DNA of 64,000 nt from Limisphaera sp026417315 (GCF_049537125.1 NZ_JBMVQY010000002.1:434001-498000), one strand, 5' to 3'; numbered from the stretch's first letter, positions 53,891-63,520 are shown. Notes: a model not told the origin generated them from the sequence alone. A program made the numbers and translations.

Positions 53891-55030
53891 ATGAGGCGAC
53901 ACTGGAGATCGGCGCGAGGAGGTCCGAGCACGCAACTCTGGGTCTGGGCCGCCGCTTGTCTGCTCCTCTGCACAAGTGTGGGCGCGCAGCCCCTGCTGCG
54001 CCCGGGCACGAACCTCTGGCAGGCAGCGTTGGGGGCCGGGAACCAATGCTCGCCTGCCATCGCTCCCGACGGCACGATCTACGTCGGCCTGTTCGATGGC
54101 CGGCTCGTGGCCTTCCGACCCGACGGCACCCGCAAATGGCAGTTCGCCACCGGCATGGAGATCCAATCCAGCCCCACGGTGGGCCCGGACGGCACCCTCT
54201 ACTTCGGGTGTCGCGATCGACGGGTGTACGCGCTGAGCCCGGAAGGCGCGTTGAAATGGAGCTTTCGCACTGGTCAATGGGTGGACGCGTCTCCCGCACT
54301 CCTTGCCGACGGCACGATATGTTTCGGATCCTGGGACCAGCATTTTTACGCGCTTTCCCCCACGGGCCAGCTGCGATGGCGAGTCAAAGTCGCCGGTGAA
54401 ATCTCCGGATCCGCCGCCGTCGGTCCGGATCAAACCCTGTACTTCGGCACTCATCTCGGCCGCCTCTATGCACTCAGCCCGGACGGCACGGAACGGTGGA
54501 GTTACCAGACCGAGGGCGCCATCCTCTCGAGCCCCGCCCTCGATTCGGAGGGACGAATCTACTTCACGACCGCACGCGGCCAACTGGTGGCCCTGGATCC
54601 CGACGGGCGTCTGCGCTGGGAAACCCGTACGGGGGGGATCACCGCCTCCTCGCCCGTCCTCGATCTGGACGGCAACGTGTACGTGGGCGTCAATCAGCAC
54701 CTTTGCGCCTACGATCCCAACGGACGTCTGCTCTGGCGCTATGCCACCGGGGACGACATCGAAGCAGCCCCCACGGTTTGCGCCAACGGCACCCTTCTGG
54801 TCGGCAGCCGCGACGGCTCCCTCCATGCCGTCACCCCGGAAGGCCATTACAAATGGCACAATTGGCTTCAGGGCTTTATTCTCTCCACACCCGCCCTGGC
54901 CCGCGACGGCACCATCTACATCCTCACGTACTACGCCTTGCACGCGTTGCGCGCGGAAGCGCCCCTAGCCCCTTCTCCGTGGCCCACTTTCCAGGCCGAT
55001 TCCCTCCGCACCGGTCGCGTGCGAAACTGA
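53891..55030 (+). CDS. Secreted PQQ-like beta-propeller repeat protein
   Basis: 379 residues with a signal peptide (RRHWRSARG, then LWVWAAACLLLCTSVGAQ, cut near AQ-PLL). The mature part consists of about eight repeats of the pattern 'SSPxxxxDGTxYxGxxDGxLxALxPDGxxxWxFxTG' (PAIAPDGTIYVGLFDGRLVA; PTVGPDGTLYFGCRDRRVYA; PALLADGTICFGSWDQHFYA; AAVGPDQTLYFGTHLGRLYA; PALDSEGRIYFTTARGQLVA). This is the BamB/PQQ-propeller blade with outer-strand Trp docking. No PQQ-binding catalytic residues are evident, so it is probably a binding or scaffold protein outside the inner membrane. It ends WPTFQADSLRTGR, common in these proteins. Confidence 0.88.
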   Translation: MRRHWRSARGGPSTQLWVWAAACLLLCTSVGAQPLLRPGTNLWQAALGAGNQCSPAIAPDGTIYVGLFDGRLVAFRPDGTRKWQFATGMEIQSSPTVGPDGTLYFGCRDRRVYALSPEGALKWSFRTGQWVDASPALLADGTICFGSWDQHFYALSPTGQLRWRVKVAGEISGSAAVGPDQTLYFGTHLGRLYALSPDGTERWSYQTEGAILSSPALDSEGRIYFTTARGQLVALDPDGRLRWETRTGGITASSPVLDLDGNVYVGVNQHLCAYDPNGRLLWRYATGDDIEAAPTVCANGTLLVGSRDGSLHAVTPEGHYKWHNWLQGFILSTPALARDGTIYILTYYALHALRAEAPLAPSPWPTFQADSLRTGRVRN

Positions 55031-55558
55031 AAGCCCGCTCCTGGTTCACCCGAGGAGACAACCGCCCTGGCAGCCAAACCGGCCTCGGCCCCCGGCCTGC
55101 ACTCCGCAAACTGCTCCAGAAGGCCGGGGGTGAAACCACGGCGGAGTCCCGTCTGCCCGTTGGCGGAGCTGAACGAGCGACCGGTCTTCGGTTTGCCGCA
55201 GCTTATGTTTTTGGCCCGTAGGTGAGGCACTGGTCGTGTGGAACCTGACTTGCCGCGGCCCCGTCCCGGACACAGGCAGGCGGAACGTTTCGGCCGGGAT
55301 CAGGCGACAGCAATCGTGGGGACGGATTTGGGCGGCTGGCTTCGATTCGACGATGCCTCGAAGCCCCTCGAACCCCAAACAGAGGCCGGCAGCAAGGGCG
55401 AAACCGTGCCCGGGGCAGGCTGACGTCGGACTTTGCACGAGGGCTTGGGACAACAGCTGCTCGTCGCAAGCCCCGTTTTCCCAACGCGCCGGTTATTCGG
55501 GCTCTTCCCACAAAGGGATTGTCGGTGGAAAGCGTTCCCGGCAAGTTGAGCGGCCGTT
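55031..55558. other. Intergenic region ahead of hom-thrC
   Basis: About 530 bases with no gene. It must hold the hom promoter. I looked for a threonine/isoleucine leader peptide with a terminator and did not find one. Confidence 0.45.
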
Positions 55559-56917
55559 ATGGAAGTGCTGAACCTGGGCATGGTGGGCGGCGGCACCGTG
55601 GGCAGTGGTGTGTTTCACGCCCTGCAACGCAACGGGGAACTTTTGGCCGCCCGCATCGGAATACGGATCCAAGTCCGCAAAGTGGCGGTGAAAGCCGTGG
55701 ACGAGCCGCGGCCCTATCCGATTCCGAGGTCGCTGCTTACCACCGACTGGCGCGAGGTGGTCGAGGACCCCAACGTCCATCTGGTGACGGAGTTGGTCGG
55801 CGGAACGACCGTGGCCCGGACGATCGTGCGGACGGCGCTGCGGTTGGGCAAGCCGGTGATCACGGCCAACAAGGCCCTGCTGTCGGCGCACGGCCCCGAA
55901 CTGTTTGCCGAGGCGCGTGCGCACGGCACCAACCTCTATTACGAAGCCAGTGTCTGCGGCGGCATTCCCATCATCAAAGCGCTGCGGGAAGGTTTCGTGG
56001 GCAACCAGATCGTCGCCCTGTACGGCATCGTGAACGGCACCTGCAATTACATCCTCACCCGAATGGCCCGGGAACAGGCGGATTTTGCCACCGTCCTGGC
56101 CGAGGCCCAGCGCGAGGGCTACGCGGAAACGCCGCCGGATCTGGACATTGACGGCCATGACGCTCAACACAAAACGGGCATCCTGGCCTCGCTGGCACAC
56201 GGCTTCTGGGTTCCACCCTCGCAAATCCATGTGGAGGGGATTCGTTCCGTGACGCTCCTGGACCTGCAGTTCGCCGCGCAACTGGGTTACAGCATCAAAC
56301 TGTTGGGCATCGTGAAACGGCTCGACGGCGCCGCGCCCGGGCGGGGTCGGGGTCCGGCCATTCAGGTGGCGGTGTACCCGGCCTTGATTCCAACCGGGCA
56401 CGTGTTGGCCGGCGTCCAGGGAGTGTACAATGCCGTGCTGGTGCGGGGCGACGTGGTGGGGGACACGCTGTTTTACGGACGCGGCGCCGGGAAGGACGCC
56501 ACGGCCAGCGCGGTGCTGAGCGATCTGGCCGACGCGGCGCTGGATCTGAGATTTGGCAGCCGACAGCGCCGCCCGGCCTTCGTGGAACAGACGCCCGGTG
56601 GGCGTGTGGTCCCGATGGAGCAGGTGGTGAGCCGCTCTTTTGTGCGCCTGAGCGTGGTGGACCGACCGGGAGTCCTGGCCCGGATCGCCGCCGTGTTCGG
56701 ACAGGCGCGCATCGGCATCGCTTCGGTGATCCAGCCGGAGGGGCACACCGGCGAGGTGGTGCCGTTGATCTTCATGCTGCATGAAGCCCCCGACGGGGCG
56801 GTCTGTCGCGCCCTGGCCCGGATTGCGCGGCTGCCGGTGGTCAAAGCTCCGCCCGTGCGCTTCCGCGTAGAACCGCTGGACCAGGACGGGCCATCGAATC
56901 CGAACGCGGGCGCATGA
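55559..56917 (+). CDS. hom: Homoserine dehydrogenase
   Basis: NAD(P)H-dependent reduction of aspartate semialdehyde to homoserine, the branch point to threonine and methionine. The 452 residues have the dinucleotide motif LGMVGGGTVGSGVF at 6-19, the ITANKALLS segment after the cofactor domain, the catalytic block YYEASVCGGIPIIKALREGF and NGTCNYILTRM, the metal-site DLDIDGHDAQHKTGILASLA, and a C-terminal ACT domain (about 360-440; VDRPGVLARIAAVFGQARIGIASV) that usually gives threonine feedback. It overlaps thrC by 4 bases (ATGA). ATG55559 gives the standard N-terminus. Confidence 0.95.
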   Translation: MEVLNLGMVGGGTVGSGVFHALQRNGELLAARIGIRIQVRKVAVKAVDEPRPYPIPRSLLTTDWREVVEDPNVHLVTELVGGTTVARTIVRTALRLGKPVITANKALLSAHGPELFAEARAHGTNLYYEASVCGGIPIIKALREGFVGNQIVALYGIVNGTCNYILTRMAREQADFATVLAEAQREGYAETPPDLDIDGHDAQHKTGILASLAHGFWVPPSQIHVEGIRSVTLLDLQFAAQLGYSIKLLGIVKRLDGAAPGRGRGPAIQVAVYPALIPTGHVLAGVQGVYNAVLVRGDVVGDTLFYGRGAGKDATASAVLSDLADAALDLRFGSRQRRPAFVEQTPGGRVVPMEQVVSRSFVRLSVVDRPGVLARIAAVFGQARIGIASVIQPEGHTGEVVPLIFMLHEAPDGAVCRALARIARLPVVKAPPVRFRVEPLDQDGPSNPNAGA

Positions 56918-58272
56918 TCCGGTACTTCAGCACCAACGAACAGGCTCCTCCGGTGGGGCTGCGGGAAGCCCTCTGGCGCGGGCAGGCGCCGGACCGGGGC
57001 TTGTACCTGCCCGAGCATTTCCCCCAATTGGACCGGCCCACGCGCGCCTGGATGCGGGAGGCCTCGTATCCGGAGATTGCGGCGCGCGTGCTGCAACCCT
57101 ACGTGGCCGGTCTGCTCCGTGAGGAAGAGCTGCTTCAGATCTGTCGGGAGGCCTACGATTTTCCCGTGCCCTTGGAACCGGTTCGCGGCCAGTCCCGGGT
57201 TTTCATCCTGCGGTTGGATCGGGGCCCCACGGCTTCGTTCAAGGACTTCGCCGCCCGCTGGATGGCTCGCGTGTTGGGTCGGCTGGTGCAGCAGGAGGGC
57301 CGGCCGCTCACCATTCTGACCGCAACCAGCGGCGACACGGGCTCGGCCGTGGCCAGCGCCTTCCATGGCGTACCCGGCATTCGTGTCGTGGTGCTGTTCC
57401 CGCGCGGAGAAGTCAGCGACCGTCAACGCCGGCAGATGACCACGCTGGGCGGCAACATTCATGCCGTGGCGATCGAGGGCAAGTTCGACGACTGTCAGGC
57501 GATGGTCAAACAGGCCTTCGCCGATCCCGGCTTGCAATCGCTGCAGCTTTCGTCCGCCAACTCCATCAACATCGGCCGACTCCTGCCCCAGATGGTTTAT
57601 TACTTCTATGCGGCCAGTCGGGTGGCCGACGTGGACGAGCCGGTGCTGCTGGTGGTGCCCAGCGGGAATTTTGGCAACATGATGGGCGCCGTGATTGCGC
57701 GTCGCATGGGCCTGCCCGTGCACCGCCTGCTGGTGCCCGTCAACGGGAATGACGAGTTCCCCCGCTACCTGGCCACGGGCCGCTACGAGAAAGTGGAACC
57801 GTCGCGGGCCTGCTTGTCGAACGCGATGAACGTCGGACACCCCAGCAACCTGGCTCGCTTGGTCGCGGTGTACGGTGGCCGCATGGGTGAAACCGGGCGC
57901 GTGCATCGCGAACCCGACTGGGCGAGGTTGCGACGGGAGCTGTGGAGTATTTCCGTGTCCGATGAAGAAACCCGGGCCGCCATCCGGGCTGCCTGGTCCG
58001 AACATGGTTTGCTTCTCGAGCCTCACGGGGCCGTGGCATGGCACGGTTATCAACAATACCGGCAGGAAGAGCCGTTCGGCGATCTGCCTGCCCTTGTGCT
58101 GGAGACGGCCCACCCGGCCAAGTTTCCCGAGGAAATCGAGCGACTCCTGGGGTTCCGCCCCGAGGCCCCCGCCAGCCTGGCCGGTTTGGATCAGCGCCCG
58201 GAGTCGTACGACCGGTTGCCCCCCCGCTACGAGGTATTCCGCGATTATCTCCGGGCCCTGCCCGCCCCCTGA
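56914..58272 (+). CDS. thrC: Threonine synthase
   Basis: PLP enzyme converting O-phosphohomoserine to threonine, the last step of the pathway. The 452 residues show the long-form N-terminus (RYFSTNEQAPPVGLREALWRG; GLYLPEHFP), the PLP lysine Lys110 in PTASFKDFAARWM, phosphate-binding TSGDTGSAVASAF, the substrate segment SSANSINIGRLLPQMVYYF, and VPSGNFGNMMGAVIARRMG. Co-translated with hom through an ATGA overlap. Together they form a hom-thrC operon; no thrB (homoserine kinase) is present between or after them, so it must be elsewhere. Confidence 0.95.
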   Translation: MIRYFSTNEQAPPVGLREALWRGQAPDRGLYLPEHFPQLDRPTRAWMREASYPEIAARVLQPYVAGLLREEELLQICREAYDFPVPLEPVRGQSRVFILRLDRGPTASFKDFAARWMARVLGRLVQQEGRPLTILTATSGDTGSAVASAFHGVPGIRVVVLFPRGEVSDRQRRQMTTLGGNIHAVAIEGKFDDCQAMVKQAFADPGLQSLQLSSANSINIGRLLPQMVYYFYAASRVADVDEPVLLVVPSGNFGNMMGAVIARRMGLPVHRLLVPVNGNDEFPRYLATGRYEKVEPSRACLSNAMNVGHPSNLARLVAVYGGRMGETGRVHREPDWARLRRELWSISVSDEETRAAIRAAWSEHGLLLEPHGAVAWHGYQQYRQEEPFGDLPALVLETAHPAKFPEEIERLLGFRPEAPASLAGLDQRPESYDRLPPRYEVFRDYLRALPAP

Positions 58273-58283
58273 GCCCGCGCGTC

Positions 58284-59552
58284 GTGTCCTCTCGAGCGCC
58301 CAGCACGCATCCCGTCTCCCAGACCCGCTTCGAGGTCCCGGTCAGGACCGGGCGTTTTTGGATCCGCCTCGTGCGACCGCTGCTCGCCCGGGAACCCACG
58401 CCGTTCTACTTGTTCTCGGTTGTGCCGGTGCAGGAAGCGCTGGAAGCCCTGGAAAACAGCTTGACCGGATTACCCGTGCGCTGCTGGTTCTCGGCGAAGA
58501 CGCAGCCCCTGCCCCCGTTGTGGCGATGGTGGAAAGACCTGGGCCGGCCCATCGAGGTGGTCAGCGCATTTGAATTGCAGGCTGCGCTTGCGGCGGGGTT
58601 TGCTCCCGATCGAATTCTGATCAACGGTCCGGCCAAGCACCACTGGTTGCCGCGGTTCGGGCAGCGCGGCTTCTGGGTCAATCTCGATTCGCCGGCGGAG
58701 GCCGTGGCGCTGACACCCCTGGCCCTGCGGCGAGACTGGCAACTGGGCCTGCGCCTGCATCTACCAGCGGAACACGGTCGCGCAAGTTCCTCCGATTCGA
58801 GCCAGTTCGGGATGGATCCCTCGGCCGCGGCGCTCGTTTTGCGTCAGCTCCGCCGCCGCGGTGTCGAACCCGTGGTGTTGCATTTTCATCTGGGCACCCA
58901 GGTCCCCTCGGTGGCCCGCTACGCCCGGGCCCTTGAGGAGGCGGCTCGAGTGTGTCGCCGCTGTGGTTGGCACCCGCGCTACGTGGATTGTGGCGGCGGG
59001 TGGCCGTCCGAATTCACATGGGACCGAACCGGCCGGCCCATGGCGCGGGATTTTTCGCTGCAGGCCATGGCCCGGGTATTGGCCCGTGCGCGTTCCTGGT
59101 TTCCACGCCTGGAGGAATACTGGCTTGAAAACGGGCGATGGTTGACCGCGGGCAGTGGGGTGCTGGTGGTGAAGATTCTGGATGTCAAACAGCGCCGCGG
59201 ATTGCGCTATTTGATCTGCGACGGGGGCCGCACCTTGCATGCGCTGGTGGCCACCTGGGAGCAGCATCCGCTGCTTGCCATCCCCACCCGCAAGGGCCGA
59301 CGGATGTTAACCTCCGTCGCCGGCCCCACCTGCATGGCCTTTGACCAGTTGGCTCTCGGGTACATGCCGATTGGGTTGCGACCCGGCGATCGTCTGGTGT
59401 GGCTGGGTGCCGGAGCGTATCACCTTTCTTGGGAAACCCGGTTTTCTCATGGTTTGGCCGCCGTGTACTGGCACGACGGTCGCGAGATTCACCAGGTCCG
59501 TCCCCCCGAGACATTCGAGGATTGGTGGGGTCGCTGGGCGCCGGTACCCTGA
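58284..59552 (+). CDS. Fold-III PLP-dependent decarboxylase, substrate unknown
   Basis: About 422 residues from GTG58284 (no clear ribosome site; start uncertain). The fold is that of DapDC/ornithine-type decarboxylases: the PLP lysine, Lys72, in CWFSAKTQPLPPLW; a barrel strand HFHLGTQVPSVA; phosphate-binding DCGGGWP; LENGRWLTAGSGVLVVKILDV in place of the usual EPGR; CDGGRTLHALV where diaminopimelate decarboxylase has CD-GMN; and AGPTCMAFDQLALG for the conserved Cys-x-x-x-Asp. Replacement of the Pro in EPGR and of the lysine-specific residues argues against ordinary lysA. It follows thrC by 11 bases and could decarboxylate or racemise an amino acid or polyamine precursor. Function open. Confidence 0.75.
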   Translation: MSSRAPSTHPVSQTRFEVPVRTGRFWIRLVRPLLAREPTPFYLFSVVPVQEALEALENSLTGLPVRCWFSAKTQPLPPLWRWWKDLGRPIEVVSAFELQAALAAGFAPDRILINGPAKHHWLPRFGQRGFWVNLDSPAEAVALTPLALRRDWQLGLRLHLPAEHGRASSSDSSQFGMDPSAAALVLRQLRRRGVEPVVLHFHLGTQVPSVARYARALEEAARVCRRCGWHPRYVDCGGGWPSEFTWDRTGRPMARDFSLQAMARVLARARSWFPRLEEYWLENGRWLTAGSGVLVVKILDVKQRRGLRYLICDGGRTLHALVATWEQHPLLAIPTRKGRRMLTSVAGPTCMAFDQLALGYMPIGLRPGDRLVWLGAGAYHLSWETRFSHGLAAVYWHDGREIHQVRPPETFEDWWGRWAPVP

Positions 59553-59625
59553 GTGGTCGGGGCTGCGCCCTGTTGCCGCGGCCGATTGCCACGGGTTCGC
59601 CGGCCCCGCGGGTGGAGCAGGGGGA

Positions 59626-60273
59626 TCAATCGCCCAACGCCCGGACCGCCTCGAGCCATTGCCCGGCGATTTCCTGATAGATGGCCTTGAGGCGCACACG
59701 ATCGGCGGTCCGGGCCTCTTGGCGCAGGTTTTCGAAGGTCATCGGGGTCCCGAAAATGATGCGCACCGGCCGGGGCCGGGGCCAACGAAGATGTCGTCCG
59801 TAGGCTTCGAACGTGCCGCAGATTCGCACGGGCACCACGGGCGCGGCACTGCGCACCACCAAGAGACCCAGTCCCGCTTCGGCTGGATGGATCCGGCCGT
59901 CCGCACTTCTTGTGCCTTCAGGGAACAACAGGACGGCTGCGCCCGCCTGCAAATGCTGGAGCAGGGTGCGCAGCCCGGCCGGGGTGGCGGCCTCCCGATC
60001 CACGGGAATGCAGTGGCACCGTCGCAGGAGCCAACCCATGGGCGGAAAACGAAACAAACTTTTCCGGGCCAAATAGGTCACCGGACGGGGCAGAGCGGCC
60101 CCTACCAACGGCGGATCCAGAAAGCTGGCATGGTTCGGGGCCAGAATGACCCCGCCCGTGCGGGGCACGCGGTCCACATGCTCCACCCGCCACCGAAAAT
60201 ACCACCGGAACAGACCCCGGCAGAGCAGCCAGCCGACCCTGTAAAACGCGTCCATCCGGGTGGGCTCGCTCAT
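59626..60273 (-). CDS. plsC: 1-acylglycerol-3-phosphate O-acyltransferase (PlsC-like)
   Basis: Acylates lysophosphatidate at the membrane surface in phospholipid synthesis. The 215 residues carry the acyltransferase motif NHASFLDPP (catalytic His-x4-Asp), the second motif FPEGTRSADG and an N-terminal amphipathic/hydrophobic anchor (AFYRVGWLLCRGLFRWYF). Starts at ATG60273 and overlaps cmk by 4 bases (ATGA). As the last gene of the tyrA-aroA-cmk-plsC cluster, it repeats a neighbourhood known from several phyla in which cmk is followed by plsC. Confidence 0.92.
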   Translation of the reverse strand: MSEPTRMDAFYRVGWLLCRGLFRWYFRWRVEHVDRVPRTGGVILAPNHASFLDPPLVGAALPRPVTYLARKSLFRFPPMGWLLRRCHCIPVDREAATPAGLRTLLQHLQAGAAVLLFPEGTRSADGRIHPAEAGLGLLVVRSAAPVVPVRICGTFEAYGRHLRWPRPRPVRIIFGTPMTFENLRQEARTADRVRLKAIYQEIAGQWLEAVRALGD

Positions 60274-60938
60274 GAAGCACTGCGCGCCTTTTGCCGTGCG
60301 GCCAGCCGCTGACGGATGTCTTCCAGGATCAGGGCGCTGGTTTGCTCGGGGGTCATCTGCGAGTTGTTGATGACCCGTGCCCCCAGGGGCACCATCAGGG
60401 GAGCCACGGCCCGCTGGCTGTCGCGCTGGTCACGGGCGGCGAGGTTTTCCTGAATTCCCTCGGCGGCCCGTCGCCGGCTGCGTTCTTCGAGGCTGGCATC
60501 CAGGAAGTATTTGAACTCGGTTTCCGGAAATACGTTCGTGCCGATGTCCCGTCCTTCCATGACCAGATTGCCGAAGCGGATGCACTCGCGCTGCTTGCGT
60601 TTCATCCACTGACGCACCGCCGGCACAGCCGCCACGTGGGGCACGGCCGCACTGACCTCGGCCGTGCGGATCTCCTTCTCCGGATAGTAACCGTCCACCA
60701 GCAGGCGCACCTGCCCGTCCACGCAGCGCAACTCCGTTTTCCACCGACGACACGCGCGGGCCACGGCCCTGGGATCGTGCACATCCACGCCGTTCTTCAA
60801 ACAGTACCAGGCCAGCGTCCGGTACATGGCCCCCGTGTCCACGTACACAAACCCCAGGGCCCGAGCGACCAGGCGGGCGTTGGTGCTTTTGCCGCTGGCA
60901 CTGGTGCCGTCAATGGCAATGACGATCGGTTCTTCCAA
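60270..60938 (-). CDS. cmk: Cytidylate kinase
   Basis: Phosphorylates CMP and dCMP with ATP. The 222 residues show the P-loop IDGTSASGKST at 9-19, FVYVDTGAMYRTLAW, the CMP-binding insert with VRQWMKRKQREC, VMEGRDIGTNVFPETEFKYFLDA and the lid RRRAAEGIQENL. The start codon is TTG at 60936-60938, with GGGAG a few bases upstream; no ATG is available near it. It follows aroA by 42 bases and overlaps plsC by 4, so the three are probably one transcript. Confidence 0.95.
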   Translation of the reverse strand: MEEPIVIAIDGTSASGKSTNARLVARALGFVYVDTGAMYRTLAWYCLKNGVDVHDPRAVARACRRWKTELRCVDGQVRLLVDGYYPEKEIRTAEVSAAVPHVAAVPAVRQWMKRKQRECIRFGNLVMEGRDIGTNVFPETEFKYFLDASLEERSRRRAAEGIQENLAARDQRDSQRAVAPLMVPLGARVINNSQMTPEQTSALILEDIRQRLAARQKARSAS

Positions 60939-60980
60939 GGTCTCCCTTCGCTTCCCGAACCCGGCGCGCAGGGGGCCGGG

Positions 60981-62351
60981 TCACCGTTCGTATTCCTCCA
61001 CGATCAGCCTGCGGGCTTCCAACCATTGGCCCGTGGCCGCATCCCGGATGCGCACCCCCAGGCCCGCGGGAGGTGGCGCAGCCAGTTTGGCGAAGAAATT
61101 CGGAAACGTCTTGGCCACGCAGGCCGGATTCTGAATCCGGATGCCCCCGACTTTCAATCCCAGAATCGCAAAGCACATGGCCATGCGATGATCCTGGTAC
61201 GTCTGAATCTCGGCGCCGTGCAGCGCGGAAGGCCACACCGTGAGCGTGTCGCCCGCCTCTTCGACCCGCGCACCGCACCGCCGTAGTTCCGTGCGCAGGG
61301 CCGCCACCCGTTCGCACTCCTGCAGCCGCAGCCGGCCCAGATCCGTGAACCGACACACCACGCCGCACAAGGGCGCCATCACGATCGCCGTCATGATGGC
61401 ATCGCCCAGGTCGCGCTGCCGCGAAATCTCCACCTCCATTGCATGTGCCCGCCCTTCCACCGCGCGCCCGGCCGCCACCAGGGTCTGCCAGACGCCGGGA
61501 AACCGCGCGTCCACCTGCAGGTCCGGCGCCGGCCAGTGCCGGACCTGAACCGGCCAGCGCAGCGGATCCAGCATGGCCGGATCTCGGTCCAACTGGTGCC
61601 GCAACCAACCCGGGTCGTTGGCCGCCCAAAAGTAACTGCCGCTGGAAGCATCCGGCTCCACGGCGAACACGCCCCCGTCCCGGGGAAACCGGTCGCGCAG
61701 CTTCAACGTCATTGCCACGTAGGGCGATTCCTCGGGGTTCTCGCCCGTGACCTCCACCGTCCAGCCCGCCCACGGCGCGCAAAGCAGCAGCGCCGAGGCA
61801 AACTGCGAACTCTCCGCGATGGTCACCGTGCAGGCACCGGGCCGTGGTCCGGCCGCGTGAATCACCGCTGGCAGCCGGTCCGCCACGCTATCGATGCGGC
61901 AGCCCAACTGACGCAACGCCGCAAACAACGGAGCCTGGGGCCGTTGATGCATCCGCTCCGTGCCCCAGAGGCGGTAGCTTCCCCGGCCCAGGGCCGTCAG
62001 CGCCGCCAAAAACCGGGCGGCGGTCCCTGCATTGCCCACGTACAATTCCAACGGTCGATCCGGGGTCCCCGCGCGCGGGATTTCGCCCCCCCGACCGCGC
62101 ACATGAATGCGGCGGTTGCACGGTTCCTCGGGATCCGGTTCCACGGCCAACTCGAATCCCAACCGGCGCAGCGCCTCCACCATGATGCGGGTGTCTTCGC
62201 TCCAAAGGGCCCCCGTCAAGGTCACTTCCCCGCGGCTCAGCGCGGCCAACACCAGCGCCCGGTTGGTCACACTCTTGGACCCGGGCACGGTCACGCGCGC
62301 TTCCACGATCCCGGGCAAGGGTTCGATTTCGATGCAATCCGGCAAACCCAT
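60981..62351 (-). CDS. aroA: 3-phosphoshikimate 1-carboxyvinyltransferase (EPSP synthase)
   Basis: Condenses shikimate-3-phosphate with PEP in the sixth shikimate-pathway step. The 456 residues have the N-terminal LPGIVEARVTVPGSKSVTNRALVLAAL (Lys/Ser phosphate site), the glycine/alanine loop VGNAGTAARFLAALTAL in the position that in class I enzymes reads GNAGT, AESSQFASALLL, GTSSGS-like EPDASSGSYFWAA, and the PEP loop RLRLQECERVAAL, with DHRMAMCFAILGL near the end. Start ATG62351; the frame extends upstream with unrelated sequence. It lies 85 bases after tyrA and 42 before cmk. Confidence 0.95.
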   Translation of the reverse strand: MGLPDCIEIEPLPGIVEARVTVPGSKSVTNRALVLAALSRGEVTLTGALWSEDTRIMVEALRRLGFELAVEPDPEEPCNRRIHVRGRGGEIPRAGTPDRPLELYVGNAGTAARFLAALTALGRGSYRLWGTERMHQRPQAPLFAALRQLGCRIDSVADRLPAVIHAAGPRPGACTVTIAESSQFASALLLCAPWAGWTVEVTGENPEESPYVAMTLKLRDRFPRDGGVFAVEPDASSGSYFWAANDPGWLRHQLDRDPAMLDPLRWPVQVRHWPAPDLQVDARFPGVWQTLVAAGRAVEGRAHAMEVEISRQRDLGDAIMTAIVMAPLCGVVCRFTDLGRLRLQECERVAALRTELRRCGARVEEAGDTLTVWPSALHGAEIQTYQDHRMAMCFAILGLKVGGIRIQNPACVAKTFPNFFAKLAAPPPAGLGVRIRDAATGQWLEARRLIVEEYER

Positions 62352-62436
62352 GGTTGGTTTGACGCGGCTCAGAGTTGGGTCCGGGCTGCAGGCTGCCCGC
62401 CGCCCGGGTCCTCCGGTTCGGCGGCGGTGTCGCGCT

Positions 62437-63321
62437 TCATTCGGAGGAGGGCGACGCGTTGCCCGCACACCAGGCATCGCGACGCGCCTTGGCCATTTGA
62501 AAGAATTTCAGGAGCGCGTCCCCGTCCCCTCGGGCCAGCCAGGTTCGCACCCCTTCCAAATGCCGCACCAGCTCCTGCAGCGCCCGGTCCAAATGACGTC
62601 GGTTGGCCAGTGCAATGTCGCGCCACATCTCGGGCGACCCCGAGGCCACTCGCGTCGTATCGCGAAACCCCGTGGCGCAGAGGGCGGCCTGATGGGGCGG
62701 CCGCCCCGGCCCCAGCACCAGGGCGGCCAGCGCCGCCGCCGTGACGTGCGGCAGGTGGCTCGAACGGCTCACCAGACGGTCGTGTTCCTCCGGAGATAAC
62801 TCCAACAACCGACAGCCCACCCCGCGCCAAAGACGGCGCACCTGCCGGAGTGCTTTCGGCGCCGTGCGCGCCGTGGGCGTCACCACGCTCACCGCTCCCT
62901 CGAACAAATCCGGATGGGCCGCACGCACGCCGCTCCGCTCATTGCCCGCCATCGGATGGCTGCCCACAAAAAACGCGCCGGCACGGGCGATGACGGGCTC
63001 CAGCGCCCGTACCACCCCGGCTTTGACGCTGCCCACGTCGGTCACCACCGCGCCCCGTTTCAAGGCTGCCGCCATGGCCCTTGCCAGCGCCGGCATCTGC
63101 CCCAACGGCGTGCACAAAACCACCAGATCCGCCCCGGCCACCGCGCGCGCCAAATCCAGCGTGGCCTCGTCCACCGCACCCGCCTGGAGACACTCCGCCA
63201 CCGCTGATTCGCGCCGCACGTAGCCGATGACTTCCCGGGCCAAGCGACGTTGCTTCAAGGCCATGCCCAGCGAGCCCCCCAACAGGCCCACCCCGATCAG
63301 GCTGACTCTCTTCCATTGCAC
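62437..63321 (-). CDS. tyrA: Prephenate dehydrogenase (TyrA)
   Basis: NAD-dependent oxidative decarboxylation of prephenate to 4-hydroxyphenylpyruvate for tyrosine. In 294 residues: the dinucleotide motif SLIGVGLLGGSLGMAL at 7-22, VVTDVGSVKAGVV, the catalytic His in GSHPMAGNERSGV, SPEEHDRLVSRSSHLPHVTA (second conserved His region) and GFRDTTRVASGSPEMWRDI. No ACT or chorismate-mutase domain is present, so it is a simple monofunctional enzyme. The start is GTG63321. It heads the aroA-cmk-plsC cluster and is divergent from hpf. Confidence 0.95.
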   Translation of the reverse strand: MQWKRVSLIGVGLLGGSLGMALKQRRLAREVIGYVRRESAVAECLQAGAVDEATLDLARAVAGADLVVLCTPLGQMPALARAMAAALKRGAVVTDVGSVKAGVVRALEPVIARAGAFFVGSHPMAGNERSGVRAAHPDLFEGAVSVVTPTARTAPKALRQVRRLWRGVGCRLLELSPEEHDRLVSRSSHLPHVTAAALAALVLGPGRPPHQAALCATGFRDTTRVASGSPEMWRDIALANRRHLDRALQELVRHLEGVRTWLARGDGDALLKFFQMAKARRDAWCAGNASPSSE

Positions 63322-63520
63322 GCCCGCAAGTTAGAAAAAGCCCGGCTGCCGAAAAAAGCAAAACCCGCACCCCTGCGCAGGCCCCTGCCGCCGCGCAAGC
63401 CCCGTCCGGTGATCCCGCAGGTCCGGCGTCCCCGATCCGCGCGAGCTTCGCGCCGCGGCGTTTGCGCGCCGCGCCACTTTGACTGGATTTTTCGGCCGGC
63501 GGATCCATAGTTGCAGCGGT

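Noticed and set aside
55031..55558. Threonine attenuation leader before hom
   Set aside because: No short frame rich in Thr/Ile codons and no terminator with a T-run.
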